64,000 bases of DNA from the NCBI RefSeq assembly GCF_001045435.1, contig NZ_LFNG01000004.1, positions 186,001 to 250,000 on the forward strand, written 5' to 3'. This DNA is from Chryseobacterium koreense CCUG 49689 (lineage in GTDB: Bacteria > Bacteroidota > Bacteroidia > Flavobacteriales > Weeksellaceae). A program made the translations under genes and the position numbers. Positions within the stretch are counted from its first letter, which is position 1. Each line of letters starts with the position of its first letter. Of the stretch, positions 1 through 8,630 are shown piece after piece. Below the pieces are notes generated by a model, which was not told where the DNA came from, did not search any database, and worked only from the letters and a program-made list of their open reading frames with translations.

Positions 1-2
1 AT

Positions 3-224
3 ACCTGTGATATCCGTTCAGGAAATTTGTTCAGATTCTTAAGGGAAAGCAAAAGTTACGACACCGTGGAAATCATGCTGCACCCGAGTATCAATGGTTT
101 AGACAGCGACGAATATTTGCAAAAACTAGATCCAAGATTCGTTTCCTTTTTTAAAGATATTTCGCGAACTACGGAATTAGAACTCTGTTTTGATAAAGAA
201 TTTGAGGCTTTTGAAAGGCTTTGA
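3..224 (+). CDS. C-terminal end of a possible ChbG/YdjC-like deacetylase (partial)
   Basis: The frame is open from the left edge, so only the last ~74 residues are present. The string VEIMLHPSINGLDSDEYLQ resembles the E-hydrophobic-HP signature near the C-terminus of YdjC/ChbG or other polysaccharide deacetylases, which would suit a sugar-modifying enzyme in a glycan locus. This rests on one short motif and the context. The stop overlaps the proposed TTG start of the next gene, so the two are probably co-transcribed. It could equally be the end of another hydrolase. Confidence 0.4.
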   Translation, partial: TCDIRSGNLFRFLRESKSYDTVEIMLHPSINGLDSDEYLQKLDPRFVSFFKDISRTTELELCFDKEFEAFERL

Positions 225-1054
225 TAAACAATTGCTATAAATCGGCAGACTTTTTCTATTTTTGTTCAAAGCAAAACACAGTGAATGAAATTTTACGTAT
301 TTCAAAAACCTTTTTCGGGTATCTGAAAAGGCCGCGCCTTTACCCTGAACTGGGAAGAAAAATCATCAAAAATATCTTCAGCAGGAATGCCGCATTCCGG
401 GGGAAAGAAAAAACTTTTCTTTGGGCATCGGCAAAAGCGATTTCGCCAGAAGAGGCATTAAAGATTCTTTTTGGTTTCGAAATGAAGCCGTTCTCTGAAC
501 TTTTCCCGGAAGAATTAAAAGCCGCTCAGCAAAAGGAAAAATCCTGCCCGATAAAAATGGGTGGAGCGGGAGCGTTGGAACTGATTTATTCGGCATGTGA
601 ATTTACCCATGCGAAAAATGTGGTGGAAACCGGAGTTGCTTACGGGTGGTCTTCTTTTGCGGCATTGCTTTCTCTGGCTAAAAGAAACGGAACGCTTTAC
701 AGTTCGGATATGCCCTATTTGGATCAAAACGGTGACCAATATGTTGGCTGCGTGGTTCCGGAAAAATTGAAATCCAACTGGAAACTTTTTCGGCATGCAG
801 ATAAGGAATCCTTACCTAAAATCTTCGGTGAAGCTCATGAGTTTGATGTGGTTCATTATGATTCCGATAAAGCTTATGAGGGAATGAGTTGGGCATATTC
901 ACAACTTTATCCGAGATTGAGAGCGGGCGGCGTTTTTATCAGCGATGATATTAACGACAATTCGGCGTTCCAGGATTTCTGTGAAAAGAATGGTATTGAA
1001 CCTACCGTGGTGGATTTTGAAGGAAAATTTGTCGGGATTTTTTTAAAAAACTAA
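221..1054 (+). CDS. Class I SAM-dependent methyltransferase (Methyltransf_24-like)
   Basis: The central part reads VVETGVAYGWSSFAALLSLA, a motif I (E-x-G-x-x-x-G-x-S) for S-adenosylmethionine binding. It is followed by FDVVHYDSDKAYEGMSWAY and RAGGVFISDDI, the pattern of the methyltransferase-24 group often found in polysaccharide and rhamnolipid clusters. The likely role is O-methylation of a sugar or a related small substrate in the cytoplasm. The start is uncertain: TTG at 221 overlaps the upstream stop, GTG at 281 is an alternative, and no in-frame ATG occurs before residue ~87. It lies just 4 bases before the next gene. Confidence 0.7.
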   Translation: MINNCYKSADFFYFCSKQNTVNEILRISKTFFGYLKRPRLYPELGRKIIKNIFSRNAAFRGKEKTFLWASAKAISPEEALKILFGFEMKPFSELFPEELKAAQQKEKSCPIKMGGAGALELIYSACEFTHAKNVVETGVAYGWSSFAALLSLAKRNGTLYSSDMPYLDQNGDQYVGCVVPEKLKSNWKLFRHADKESLPKIFGEAHEFDVVHYDSDKAYEGMSWAYSQLYPRLRAGGVFISDDINDNSAFQDFCEKNGIEPTVVDFEGKFVGIFLKN

Positions 1055-1058
1055 TGAT

Positions 1059-2015
1059 ATGAAAAAAGTTTTTATCATTATTTCCGCCTATAATGAGCAG
1101 GAAAATATTCTGCCTTTGATTGATGCGCTGAAGGAAAATCTCGACGGTAAGGATTTCCTCTATGAAATGGTCTTTGTGAATGACGGTTCCAAAGATTTGA
1201 CTTTGTCCGTTTTATTGGAATCGCAAAAAACGATTCCGAATATCACCATCGTCAATCAATCCAAAAATTTCGGACACGAAATCGCGATGACCGCAGGTTT
1301 GAATTATGTCGCTGAGGAAATCAAAAATAAATCGGATGAATTTGCGGTCGTTTTCATGGATGCCGATTTGCAGCATCCACCGGAATTGGTCTTCAAAATG
1401 ATCAATCTATGGCTAAATGGCCGAAAACTGGTGCTCACAAAAAGAATTGATAACCAAGGTAAAGGGTGGAAATACAAAATACTAGGCAATATTTATTACT
1501 GGATTCTGAACTCGTTTTCTGATCTGAAAATCCCGCGGAATATGCCGGATTTCAGGTTGCTCGATAAGAAATACGTTCTTTGGATTAATAGACTGAATGA
1601 AACAGACAGGATGTTTCGCGGAATGCTCTCTTTGGTTGGTATGCAAGATGCGCAGATCATTGAGTTTGCTGCGCCGAAGAGATATGCGGGAACCACCAAA
1701 TACAATTTTCTGAAACTGTATAAGTTGGCTATTGACAGTGTGATACAGTTTTCGGTGAAACCATTGCGTGTCGCATTTGGTGTTGGTGTTTTGGGATGTT
1801 TGTTTTCGTTCGGAGTATTATTCTATTCCATTTATCGAAGTTATTGGTATGGCGAAGACAAAACGGGATTTTTGACTTTGCTTTCGATCACTACCTTTTT
1901 CAGCTCCATTACGATTATTTTTCTGGGCGTGATTGGTGAATACATTGGCAGAATCCACATTGAGGTGAAGAATCGGCCACTTTACTATAATGAAATCATC
2001 AAAAATGAAAATTAG
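1059..2015 (+). CDS. Family 2 glycosyltransferase, DPM1/GtrB-like, two C-terminal membrane helices
   Basis: The N-terminal GT-A domain has the nucleotide-binding string VNDGSKDLT and the metal-binding DAD in FMDADLQHPPEL. Two hydrophobic helices follow at roughly residues 235-255 and 270-295 (ending IGEYIGRIHIEVKNRP), the layout of GtrB/ArnC-type polyprenyl-phosphate glycosyltransferases. Such enzymes move a sugar from a nucleotide donor onto undecaprenyl phosphate at the inner membrane. At 318 residues it has the usual family length. The downstream membrane protein overlaps its stop, so a lipid-sugar donor could be used by that protein; this partnership is inference. Confidence 0.85.
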   Translation: MKKVFIIISAYNEQENILPLIDALKENLDGKDFLYEMVFVNDGSKDLTLSVLLESQKTIPNITIVNQSKNFGHEIAMTAGLNYVAEEIKNKSDEFAVVFMDADLQHPPELVFKMINLWLNGRKLVLTKRIDNQGKGWKYKILGNIYYWILNSFSDLKIPRNMPDFRLLDKKYVLWINRLNETDRMFRGMLSLVGMQDAQIIEFAAPKRYAGTTKYNFLKLYKLAIDSVIQFSVKPLRVAFGVGVLGCLFSFGVLFYSIYRSYWYGEDKTGFLTLLSITTFFSSITIIFLGVIGEYIGRIHIEVKNRPLYYNEIIKNEN

Positions 2016-3324
2016 TTTTTTTGATGTTTTTACCTTGTGCATGGTTTTTTGCTGTGTTCTTTTTTGCGGTTTTTTTTATCCGGTTCTTCGCGACCAGTTC
2101 TATTATCTGGGAGGTTATACCAATCCTTTTGTGGAATATTACCATTCCTATTTAGAGACGAACCCCAGAATTGGACAGTTTTTTTCAAATCTGGTCGGGC
2201 GAAACAGATGGTTGCAGCCCATTTTTGCGGTTATGCTTTTTACTTCGTTTTTTTGGTTGATCTATAGGGTGGTTTTCAGAAGAAGTATCGAGTTTCAAAA
2301 AACACCTATCAGAAATTTTTTGGGGCTGATCGCAGGATTTGTTTTCCTGATCAACTATTTCGGGGAAATGTTTTTTTATGTTCCCTACAGTGGAAATTAC
2401 ACATTCACCCACATTTTTTCGTTTGGCTATCTTTTTTTGATTATCGACGAATTTGTTTACCAAAAAGCTTGGTTAGATGAAAAGGAATTGGCGATTTGGT
2501 TCTTGATCTTGATCGGGATTTTTACCGGACTTGGAAACGAGCACACGATTCCTCTTGTGTTAGCAGCTTTTGTTTTATTTTCCGTCGTGAATTATGTGAA
2601 GTTGCGAAAATTGCCAAACAAGAAATTGCTCATTTTATCAATTGCAGTTCTGTTTGGTTATCTGCTGTTGTTTTTTGCACCTGCCAATTCGGTGAGATAT
2701 CATTTTGTGGGAGAAGAACCCTACAGTCTTAATGCTGCGCAATATCTTGAAAACTGGAAGATGCTTTTCAAAATGTATTATTACTATAATTTCGAATTGG
2801 CTTCCCTTCTGGTTTTGTTCCCTTTTTTGGTTTTTTATTTTAGAAAAAAAATAGAAAAAAAGGAACTTCATAGAATCGTTTTGTTCTCCGTTGCAGGGAT
2901 ATTTGGTTTGTTTGTTGATGCGTATTCGCCACTTTTCGGAACCCGCGTCCTTTTTTTTAGCAACATTTGTTTTATCACCTCAATTTTTATCTTTTTTTCA
3001 CAAATAATAGTTTTTCTTAAAACCAAAATTTTTCATTTCGTGTTGAATATTTTTTTGCTGATGTTCTTTTTTTTCGCGGCTGTGGTTTCCTTTCATGCTT
3101 ATAGAAATTATGAAATGGTCACTTCGCAGATTGAGTTTCAAAGGAAAAAGTCGCCCGATGTGGTGCTAGAATCCGGATTCAATTATCGGTTTTCAAAATA
3201 CCTAGATAGAAAAGTGTTGTTGGAAACAGGAGAAAATTATATTGATTGCAATCCGGCGAAAGATACTTCGGTGGAAAGGAATTTGAAAAGGCATTACCGG
3301 CTGAAAACGATCTCTATCAAATAG
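2005..3324 (+). CDS. Polytopic membrane protein (DUF6056-like), possible GT-C glycosyltransferase
   Basis: About ten to eleven hydrophobic helices cover almost the whole protein, with a soluble C-terminal tail of ~70 residues. The architecture resembles DUF6056/GtrC-like proteins that may act as integral-membrane glycosyltransferases using a polyprenyl-phosphate sugar. Two ATG codons are in frame, at 1990 and 2005; the second is preferred because it overlaps the upstream stop only slightly. It follows the GtrB-like gene, a common pairing in glycan side-branch modification. It ends only 7 bases before the end of the opposing operon. No catalytic motif is identifiable by eye, so the enzymatic role is inferred. 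Confidence 0.6.
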   Translation: MKISFFDVFTLCMVFCCVLFCGFFYPVLRDQFYYLGGYTNPFVEYYHSYLETNPRIGQFFSNLVGRNRWLQPIFAVMLFTSFFWLIYRVVFRRSIEFQKTPIRNFLGLIAGFVFLINYFGEMFFYVPYSGNYTFTHIFSFGYLFLIIDEFVYQKAWLDEKELAIWFLILIGIFTGLGNEHTIPLVLAAFVLFSVVNYVKLRKLPNKKLLILSIAVLFGYLLLFFAPANSVRYHFVGEEPYSLNAAQYLENWKMLFKMYYYYNFELASLLVLFPFLVFYFRKKIEKKELHRIVLFSVAGIFGLFVDAYSPLFGTRVLFFSNICFITSIFIFFSQIIVFLKTKIFHFVLNIFLLMFFFFAAVVSFHAYRNYEMVTSQIEFQRKKSPDVVLESGFNYRFSKYLDRKVLLETGENYIDCNPAKDTSVERNLKRHYRLKTISIK

Positions 3325-3331
3325 TTCCGAC

Positions 3332-4276
3332 TCATCTTTGGAATAAAGTTTTTCTGAAGTTGATATTGTATAATCCGCTCCGCATACTCTTAAAATCCAA
3401 AACCAGATACTTCAGAATCATTCCCCATTTTTTGAAGAAAGGGGAGTGCGCGATTTCAAAACTGCGATGGATTCTGGTGATGTGCAGCAATTCTTCTTTC
3501 GGCATTTTAGGTTCTTTTTCTGCCCAATTTTTCAGGTGCTTCCAAAGCAATACCCTTGTTTTTGCCGGTTTCACTTTCCCTGAATCCAGCTGTGAAATTC
3601 TGTTGCTTTCATGCACCCCGCGAACTGCTACCGGCTGATCCAAAATTCCGGGATAAAGATTGGTATAAAATGCCAATCTCATCAAAAAATCGGTATCCTG
3701 ATGAAGTTTTAAATCGGTTTTCATCAGCAAGTCCATTTTTTCTAATGCCGATTTTCTAATGGTTAATGCATCAATGCTGAACAACCCGAAACTTCCTCTC
3801 ATACCGATCAAACCGGGGAAAACATCTTCCGGAGGATGGGTTTCATAAACTGTGGCGAGTTTTTCTTGGTAAATGTGGTAAAACTGTTCTTTCGCCTTTT
3901 CTGACCAATAATGAACGCCAATTGCGCCATAAACGCCATCTGCATGCGGATTTTGAAATACTGTTTTTTCAGCATCAAAACGGTTGGGAAGATAAAAATC
4001 GTCTGCATCCAGAAAAGCGATGAAATCTCCGGTCGCATTTCGCATTCCAACATTCCGGCTTTCTCCCGCACCGTGATTTCCCTTGTCGGGATGCTGAAAC
4101 AGCTTCACTCGTTCAAATTGCTCAACCAGTTTTTCGCATACTTCCAAAGCGTTGTCCGGAGATTGGTCTTCCACCAAAATCACTTCCGAAACCTCCTGGA
4201 ACTGCAAAGCAGATTCCACAGCTTGAGCCACGTATTTTTCGGCATTGTAAACGGGGATGATCACGGAGATTTTCAT
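3332..4276 (-). CDS. Family 2 glycosyltransferase (paralogue A)
   Basis: It opens with MKISVIIPVYNAEKYVAQAV, followed by ILVEDQSPDN and FLDADDFYLPNRF, the donor-binding and DXD motifs of a GT-A family 2 transferase. At 314 residues it has no membrane helix, so it is a cytoplasmic or membrane-associated enzyme adding one sugar to a lipid-linked glycan. It is clearly paralogous to the next gene upstream (the stretch LFQHPDKGNHGAG is identical), which suggests a tandem duplication. It is the last gene of the long minus-strand operon and converges with the plus-strand group. Donor and acceptor cannot be read from the sequence. Confidence 0.85.
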   Translation of the reverse strand: MKISVIIPVYNAEKYVAQAVESALQFQEVSEVILVEDQSPDNALEVCEKLVEQFERVKLFQHPDKGNHGAGESRNVGMRNATGDFIAFLDADDFYLPNRFDAEKTVFQNPHADGVYGAIGVHYWSEKAKEQFYHIYQEKLATVYETHPPEDVFPGLIGMRGSFGLFSIDALTIRKSALEKMDLLMKTDLKLHQDTDFLMRLAFYTNLYPGILDQPVAVRGVHESNRISQLDSGKVKPAKTRVLLWKHLKNWAEKEPKMPKEELLHITRIHRSFEIAHSPFFKKWGMILKYLVLDFKSMRSGLYNINFRKTLFQR

Positions 4277-4310
4277 TGGTGTTTTGTAATTGTAGTATTT
4301 GGCTGAAAAA

Positions 4311-5240
4311 CTATTTGCAGTAGGTGAAACGGTATCTTGTTTTTAAAAATTTCGGATTTCTTATTACGGTCAAAATAATACCAAGAATTTTCGGCAGTCC
4401 TTTTTTCAAGGATAATTCAAAAGACTTTTTCTTCAATGAAAGATGGTCCAGATATTCTTTTCTGATGTCCTGCCCTTTTGACCATTCGTAAACTGAGTTC
4501 CACAACAGTGATTGCCGCTGATTGTATTGTTCAGAATAAAGTTGGATTTTCGTGATCCGGTTGTCATCGTGAACGCCGCGAATTGCTACTGCTTCCGAAA
4601 TATTTCCCGATTTCAGATGGCAGTGGTATGAAAGCTTAATGATAAAGTCTGAATCCTGATGAACACGCAGATTTTCATTGAATCTTAAATTGTTTTTTCT
4701 GATGCATTCCGTCCTGACCGTCAAACCATCCAAATGAAAAAAAGTCCCGAAATCGTTGTTCATTCCGAGTAATCCATAAAAAATATCTTTTCCTTCTGCG
4801 GGCTTTTTCACGGTAGTCAGTTCGGTGTTTTTGAATTTTGCCCGAAACTCATCTTTTCCTTTTTCAGTCAGAAATTCTGTTCCTATTGCATTGAAAACCC
4901 CTTCAATTCTTTCCTCTTTAAATAGCTTCTTGTCCTCAGCAAAACGATTCGGAAGATAGTAGTCATCGGCATCCAGAAATGCGATGAATTCTTGGGAGGC
5001 TTTTTCTATCCCTAAATTTCTTGATGCTCCCGCTCCGTGATTTCCTTTATCCGGATGTTGGAAGAGCTTGACCTTTTCAAACTTCTCCTCCAAATTTCTG
5101 CCAATTTCCAACGAGTCGTCAGTGGATTGGTCTTCAATCAAAAGGATTTCCTTTACTTCTGCAAACTGCAAAGCGGAACTTACTGCTTTTTCTAGAAAAG
5201 CAGCAGCGTTGTAAACGGGGATGATTACGGAGATGTTCAC
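4311..5240 (-). CDS. Family 2 glycosyltransferase (paralogue B)
   Basis: This protein has the same architecture as its downstream neighbour: MNISVIIPVYNAAAFLEKAV, LIEDQSTDD and FLDADDYYLPNRF with a DXD motif near residue 95. Similarity runs over the whole length, for example LRVHQDSDFIIKLSYH here against LKLHQDTDFLMRLAFY in paralogue A, so the pair arose by duplication and may add successive residues of one glycan. It begins 15 bases downstream of asnB in the operon direction, consistent with co-transcription. The sugar added is unknown. Confidence 0.85.
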   Translation of the reverse strand: MNISVIIPVYNAAAFLEKAVSSALQFAEVKEILLIEDQSTDDSLEIGRNLEEKFEKVKLFQHPDKGNHGAGASRNLGIEKASQEFIAFLDADDYYLPNRFAEDKKLFKEERIEGVFNAIGTEFLTEKGKDEFRAKFKNTELTTVKKPAEGKDIFYGLLGMNNDFGTFFHLDGLTVRTECIRKNNLRFNENLRVHQDSDFIIKLSYHCHLKSGNISEAVAIRGVHDDNRITKIQLYSEQYNQRQSLLWNSVYEWSKGQDIRKEYLDHLSLKKKSFELSLKKGLPKILGIILTVIRNPKFLKTRYRFTYCK

Positions 5241-5255
5241 GATTTACATTAAGGT

Positions 5256-7055
5256 TTAAGGGTTTTGCGGTTTGGCGTTTTCTGCCCAAATCGCCAATTG
5301 AAGCAAATTCCAATGCTGCTTGCCTTTGTTCAGAAACTTTTGCGTCTCCTTAAAATTAATGAAATCAAAAATTGGCGAGGATTTGTTTTGCAGCAAATCA
5401 TCCGCCAAATCGATCAGGCTTTTTTCCTCGAACCAATCTTCAACGGAGGAGCCGAATCCCTGTTTTTGGCGATTCCGAATGGTTTCCGTCCAGTATTTCC
5501 CCATCGCTTCGCGAAGGATGATTTTGTCGTTTTCAGTATTGATTTTGAGGTTTTCCGGAAGTTGGATGCAGAATTCTGCGAAATCTTTATCCAAAAACGG
5601 AGTTCTTACTTCCAGTGAATTGGCCATCGCCATTCGGTCGGATTTCACCAGCATATTCCCGGGAACATATTTCTCTATATCGGTTCGCATGATGTCGTTC
5701 AGCGAATCGGGATTTGCCTTGAAACTGTAATTTTGATGGTATGCTGAAGCAATTCCCAAATATTGGATTTCCGATTTATTGAAGTAGTTTCTCACTTGAT
5801 GCTGATGGAAATCCAGGATGTTTTTATGGGCAATATTTTCTTTAGTCAAATAAGACGTTTTGCGAAATTTCCCAAACTGCTTCAAGCCGAATTTCACCAA
5901 AGCATTGTGATAACTGAAATGGTTTCTTAATTGGTTTTCAACTTGATAGAAATTGTATCCGCCAAAAAGTTCGTCACCTGCATCGCCGGACAAAACCACT
6001 TTTAGATGTCTTGCCGCCGCTTCGCAAATTTTGAATTGCGGAATAAAGCTCATATCTGCAAAAGGCTCATCAAAAAAAGGGGAAATCTTTAGAAGCTCAT
6101 TCGCGATATTTCCTCGGTTTTCGTAGATTTCGATATGGTTGGTTTTGTATTTTCGGGCAATTTCCTCAGCAAATTTCAGTTCGCTGTCTTCCCCGGAATA
6201 TCCGAAACTGATGGTGGTCTGTTTGTCCTTAAACTCGTTCGCCATTGCCACAATGGTGGATGAATCCAAACCGCCGCTCAAAAAACTGCCCACTTCCACA
6301 TCGGCGATTAATTGCTTTTGGACGGCCTTTTTTAATAATGTCGTAAATTCTTCTTTGGCTTCGGAAAGCGAGATATTCAAGTCGGTTTTTGGGATTTCGT
6401 AATATCTTTCCACAGAAACCTTACCTTGGGAATAGATCAAAAAATGTGCGGGAGGAAGCGTGAAAATATTAGAGTAAATGCTTTGAAAGGCACTCACATA
6501 GCCGTATTGCAGAAAGTGATAAAGCGCTTCCTGATTGATTTTCGGATCCACCAAACCGGAGGCTAAAATCGCCTTGATTTCCGATGCGAAAATAAATTCA
6601 CCGTTTCTTCCGGTTGCATAATAAAATGGTTTTTCGCCAAAACGATCTCTTGCGCAAAAAAGCTCCTGTTTTTCCTCGTCCCAGATTGCGAAAGCAAACA
6701 TTCCCGGAAGTTCATTCAGCAATTTGGTTCCGGATTTTTGATACATTGCCAAAATGAGTTCCGTGTCTGAAGTGCCGCGATACGGATAATCGGAAAATTT
6801 TTTCTTTAAATCCTGAAAACCATAGATTTCGCCGTTCAAAACGATACATTCATTTCCCGTATTCGAAAACATCGGCTGTTTCCCGGTTTCTGAGTGGTCG
6901 ATAATGGAAAGTCTTCGATGACCGAGTGCCGCGTTTTCAAAAAATTCATGATGCCCGGAATCGGGACCGCGATGAATGAGGGCGTTGGTCATTTTCTGGA
7001 TTTGCCCAGAATGGTTTTTGGCGTTGGGCGATATGATTCCGGCAATTCCGCACAT
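5256..7055 (-). CDS. asnB: Asparagine synthase-type glutamine amidotransferase
   Basis: The N-terminus MCGIAGIISP exposes Cys2, the class II glutamine amidotransferase nucleophile, and the usual LNGEIYGFQDL follows. The C-terminal synthetase domain carries the PP-loop SFLSGGLDSSTIVAM near residue 260 and LSGDAGDELFGGYNFY. At 599 residues it is full length. AsnB homologues in O-antigen and capsule loci (WbpS, WbtH type) amidate uronic acids, and ugd in this operon could supply the uronate. That role is inference; a housekeeping asparagine synthetase cannot be excluded. The gene directly upstream is an unrelated ATPase, and a relic of an asnB-like start lies beyond it. Confidence 0.9.
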   Translation of the reverse strand: MCGIAGIISPNAKNHSGQIQKMTNALIHRGPDSGHHEFFENAALGHRRLSIIDHSETGKQPMFSNTGNECIVLNGEIYGFQDLKKKFSDYPYRGTSDTELILAMYQKSGTKLLNELPGMFAFAIWDEEKQELFCARDRFGEKPFYYATGRNGEFIFASEIKAILASGLVDPKINQEALYHFLQYGYVSAFQSIYSNIFTLPPAHFLIYSQGKVSVERYYEIPKTDLNISLSEAKEEFTTLLKKAVQKQLIADVEVGSFLSGGLDSSTIVAMANEFKDKQTTISFGYSGEDSELKFAEEIARKYKTNHIEIYENRGNIANELLKISPFFDEPFADMSFIPQFKICEAAARHLKVVLSGDAGDELFGGYNFYQVENQLRNHFSYHNALVKFGLKQFGKFRKTSYLTKENIAHKNILDFHQHQVRNYFNKSEIQYLGIASAYHQNYSFKANPDSLNDIMRTDIEKYVPGNMLVKSDRMAMANSLEVRTPFLDKDFAEFCIQLPENLKINTENDKIILREAMGKYWTETIRNRQKQGFGSSVEDWFEEKSLIDLADDLLQNKSSPIFDFINFKETQKFLNKGKQHWNLLQLAIWAENAKPQNP

Positions 7056-7066
7056 GGTTTTGGTGT

Positions 7067-8377
7067 TTAGATGTCGTTCATTGAATAACCCTTAAAATCA
7101 AAATGGTAATCAGGGAATTTCTTAATCAATTTTTCCGCTTTTTTTTCCAGCGCAGAAATACTAATGTTTTTGGGGTTTCTTTTTACTTCGGCAATCAGCA
7201 TGGTTTTTTCCAATGCATTTTCTGCTACAATATCAATCTCATTCAGATTGTTTTTTTCCCAATAGGTTCCTATTCTTGAAAATTTCTTTGTCTCCTGTAG
7301 CTGATCCCGAAAGTACTGTTCAAGTACCGCGCCAGTAAAGGTCGCATAATTGCGGTCGACAATAGTCCGCACGAAATCCAGATTTTCTATTTCAACCGCA
7401 CTTTGATATTTGAAGATGAACCGGAACCAAAAATGCAGAAACTGATCGCGGATTCTGTATTTGATATTTCGGCTTCCTGGTTTTGCATCGAAGGGAATAA
7501 CCCTGTTAATCAATTCGTAATCCTTTTCCAGACGCTCTAGGAATCCGCCCACTGTTGTTCCCATCACCGATTCAATTTCAGGTCGGGAAGTTTTGGAAGA
7601 GGCAATGAGCGAAAGAATTGAAAAGTAGTTTCCGTAATCTTTTCCGAATTCTTCAATCAGCACATTTTTGCCTTCATCAAGAAATAGCGAATTTTCCTTC
7701 AGTACTTCATTCAATATTTTTTCAGAGGTAAAGGCACCGGCTTCCATCAGGATTTCGATGTATTTTGCGGTTCCCCCAGTAATCACATAAAGCGTGAGAA
7801 GGTCTTCGGCGGTGTATTGGGGATGGTAATCACCTAGAATTTTTTTCAATGTTACGGTATCAAACTTTTTCACCGTAATTCTGTGGTTTGCTCTTCCAAA
7901 CAGCGGTTCCTTGCTGTTTTCAAATATTTTCGACATCATCGAATATACTGAACCACATAGAATCAGGTTCATTTTACTTTCCTGTTTATGGCTGTCCCAC
8001 AAGTTTTGCATTTCACTGTAAACGGAAGAATTCACCGAATAAAACTCCTGAAATTCATCAATGATCAGCGTAAAATGTTTAGATTTTGAAAGGTTCAAAA
8101 GATTTCCAAAAAGGTCTCTAAATGTATTGATCTGCCCAAAAATTTCTACATTCAGTTTCTGTTCGATTTCTGCGGTGAACTCGGAGCAGAGGAGGGCTTC
8201 ATTTTTGCGACCGACAAAAAAATAGAGATACAAATGTGGTTCTACTGCTTTTTTTAAGAGACTGGTTTTTCCTACGCGACGTCTGCCAACCACGAAGGTC
8301 ATCTGTGCCTGCTTCAGTGATTGCTTTCTGATAGCATCCAGTTGTTCGATTTCTATTTCCCTGTTGTAAAACTTCAT
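7067..8377 (-). CDS. AAA-type ATPase with DUF234-like C-terminal domain
   Basis: The P-loop FVVGRRRVGKTSLLKKAV lies at residues ~29-46 and the Walker B LIIDEFQEF near 103. The C-terminal part contains IGTYWEKNNLNEIDIVAENA followed by LIAEVKRNPK, an E...D...E-x-K arrangement typical of the PD-(D/E)XK-like DUF234 domain of archaeal-type ATPases. These are often solitary, mobile genes of unknown function, sometimes suggested as defence or toxin-antitoxin-like. The protein has no link to glycan synthesis and splits the operon between asnB and the FkbM gene. Repeated sequence on its upstream side supports insertion by transfer. Confidence 0.8.
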   Translation of the reverse strand: MKFYNREIEIEQLDAIRKQSLKQAQMTFVVGRRRVGKTSLLKKAVEPHLYLYFFVGRKNEALLCSEFTAEIEQKLNVEIFGQINTFRDLFGNLLNLSKSKHFTLIIDEFQEFYSVNSSVYSEMQNLWDSHKQESKMNLILCGSVYSMMSKIFENSKEPLFGRANHRITVKKFDTVTLKKILGDYHPQYTAEDLLTLYVITGGTAKYIEILMEAGAFTSEKILNEVLKENSLFLDEGKNVLIEEFGKDYGNYFSILSLIASSKTSRPEIESVMGTTVGGFLERLEKDYELINRVIPFDAKPGSRNIKYRIRDQFLHFWFRFIFKYQSAVEIENLDFVRTIVDRNYATFTGAVLEQYFRDQLQETKKFSRIGTYWEKNNLNEIDIVAENALEKTMLIAEVKRNPKNISISALEKKAEKLIKKFPDYHFDFKGYSMNDI

Positions 8378-8379
8378 TA

Positions 8380-8411
8380 TTGTACTGATGGTTACTGTAA
8401 CCGTGGTTACG
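8380..8411. repeat. 32-bp imperfect direct repeat, copy 1
   Basis: This copy begins TTGTACTGATGG and contains the palindrome GGTTACTGTAACC. It matches 28 of 32 positions with copy 2 at 8484-8515. The two copies bracket the asnB-like relic, directly upstream of the ATPase gene. They may be operators or traces of the rearrangement that brought the ATPase gene in. Confidence 0.75.
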
Positions 8412-8440
8412 CTAATGCAAATATATAGTAAATGATGAAT

Positions 8441-8470
8441 TTATGCAAAGATTCCTGAGATTCCGCACAT
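8441..8470 (-). pseudogene. Nine-codon relic of an asnB-like start
   Basis: On the minus strand an ATG at 8470 begins the reading frame MCGISGIFA followed by a stop. This matches the diagnostic N-terminus of AsnB-type amidotransferases (MCGIAGI in the intact gene whose ATG is at 7055). The bases just upstream of both ATGs also agree (a CCAAAAC block). The relic therefore looks like the displaced 5' end of an asnB-like gene, separated from the intact copy by the ATPase gene. Chance cannot be fully excluded for such a short match. Confidence 0.6.
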
Positions 8471-8483
8471 TGTTTTGGCTTTC

Positions 8484-8515
8484 TTGTAATGATGGTTATT
8501 GTAATAGTGGTTACG
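8484..8515. repeat. 32-bp imperfect direct repeat, copy 2
   Basis: This is the second copy of the repeat at 8380-8411, beginning TTGTAATGATGG and ending GTGGTTACG, with four mismatches. It lies 104 bases from copy 1. The remainder of the 8378-8630 gap, apart from the relic, shows no coding potential. Confidence 0.75.
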
Positions 8516-8630
8516 ATATGTATATTTATCGGTATTTGCAGAGCGGTGTGAAGATGATTTGGTGATTTTCTTAACTGGTTGTGCTCTTCAGATAAATCTA
8601 TTTTGAATTAATACCGCACTGTATATATGT

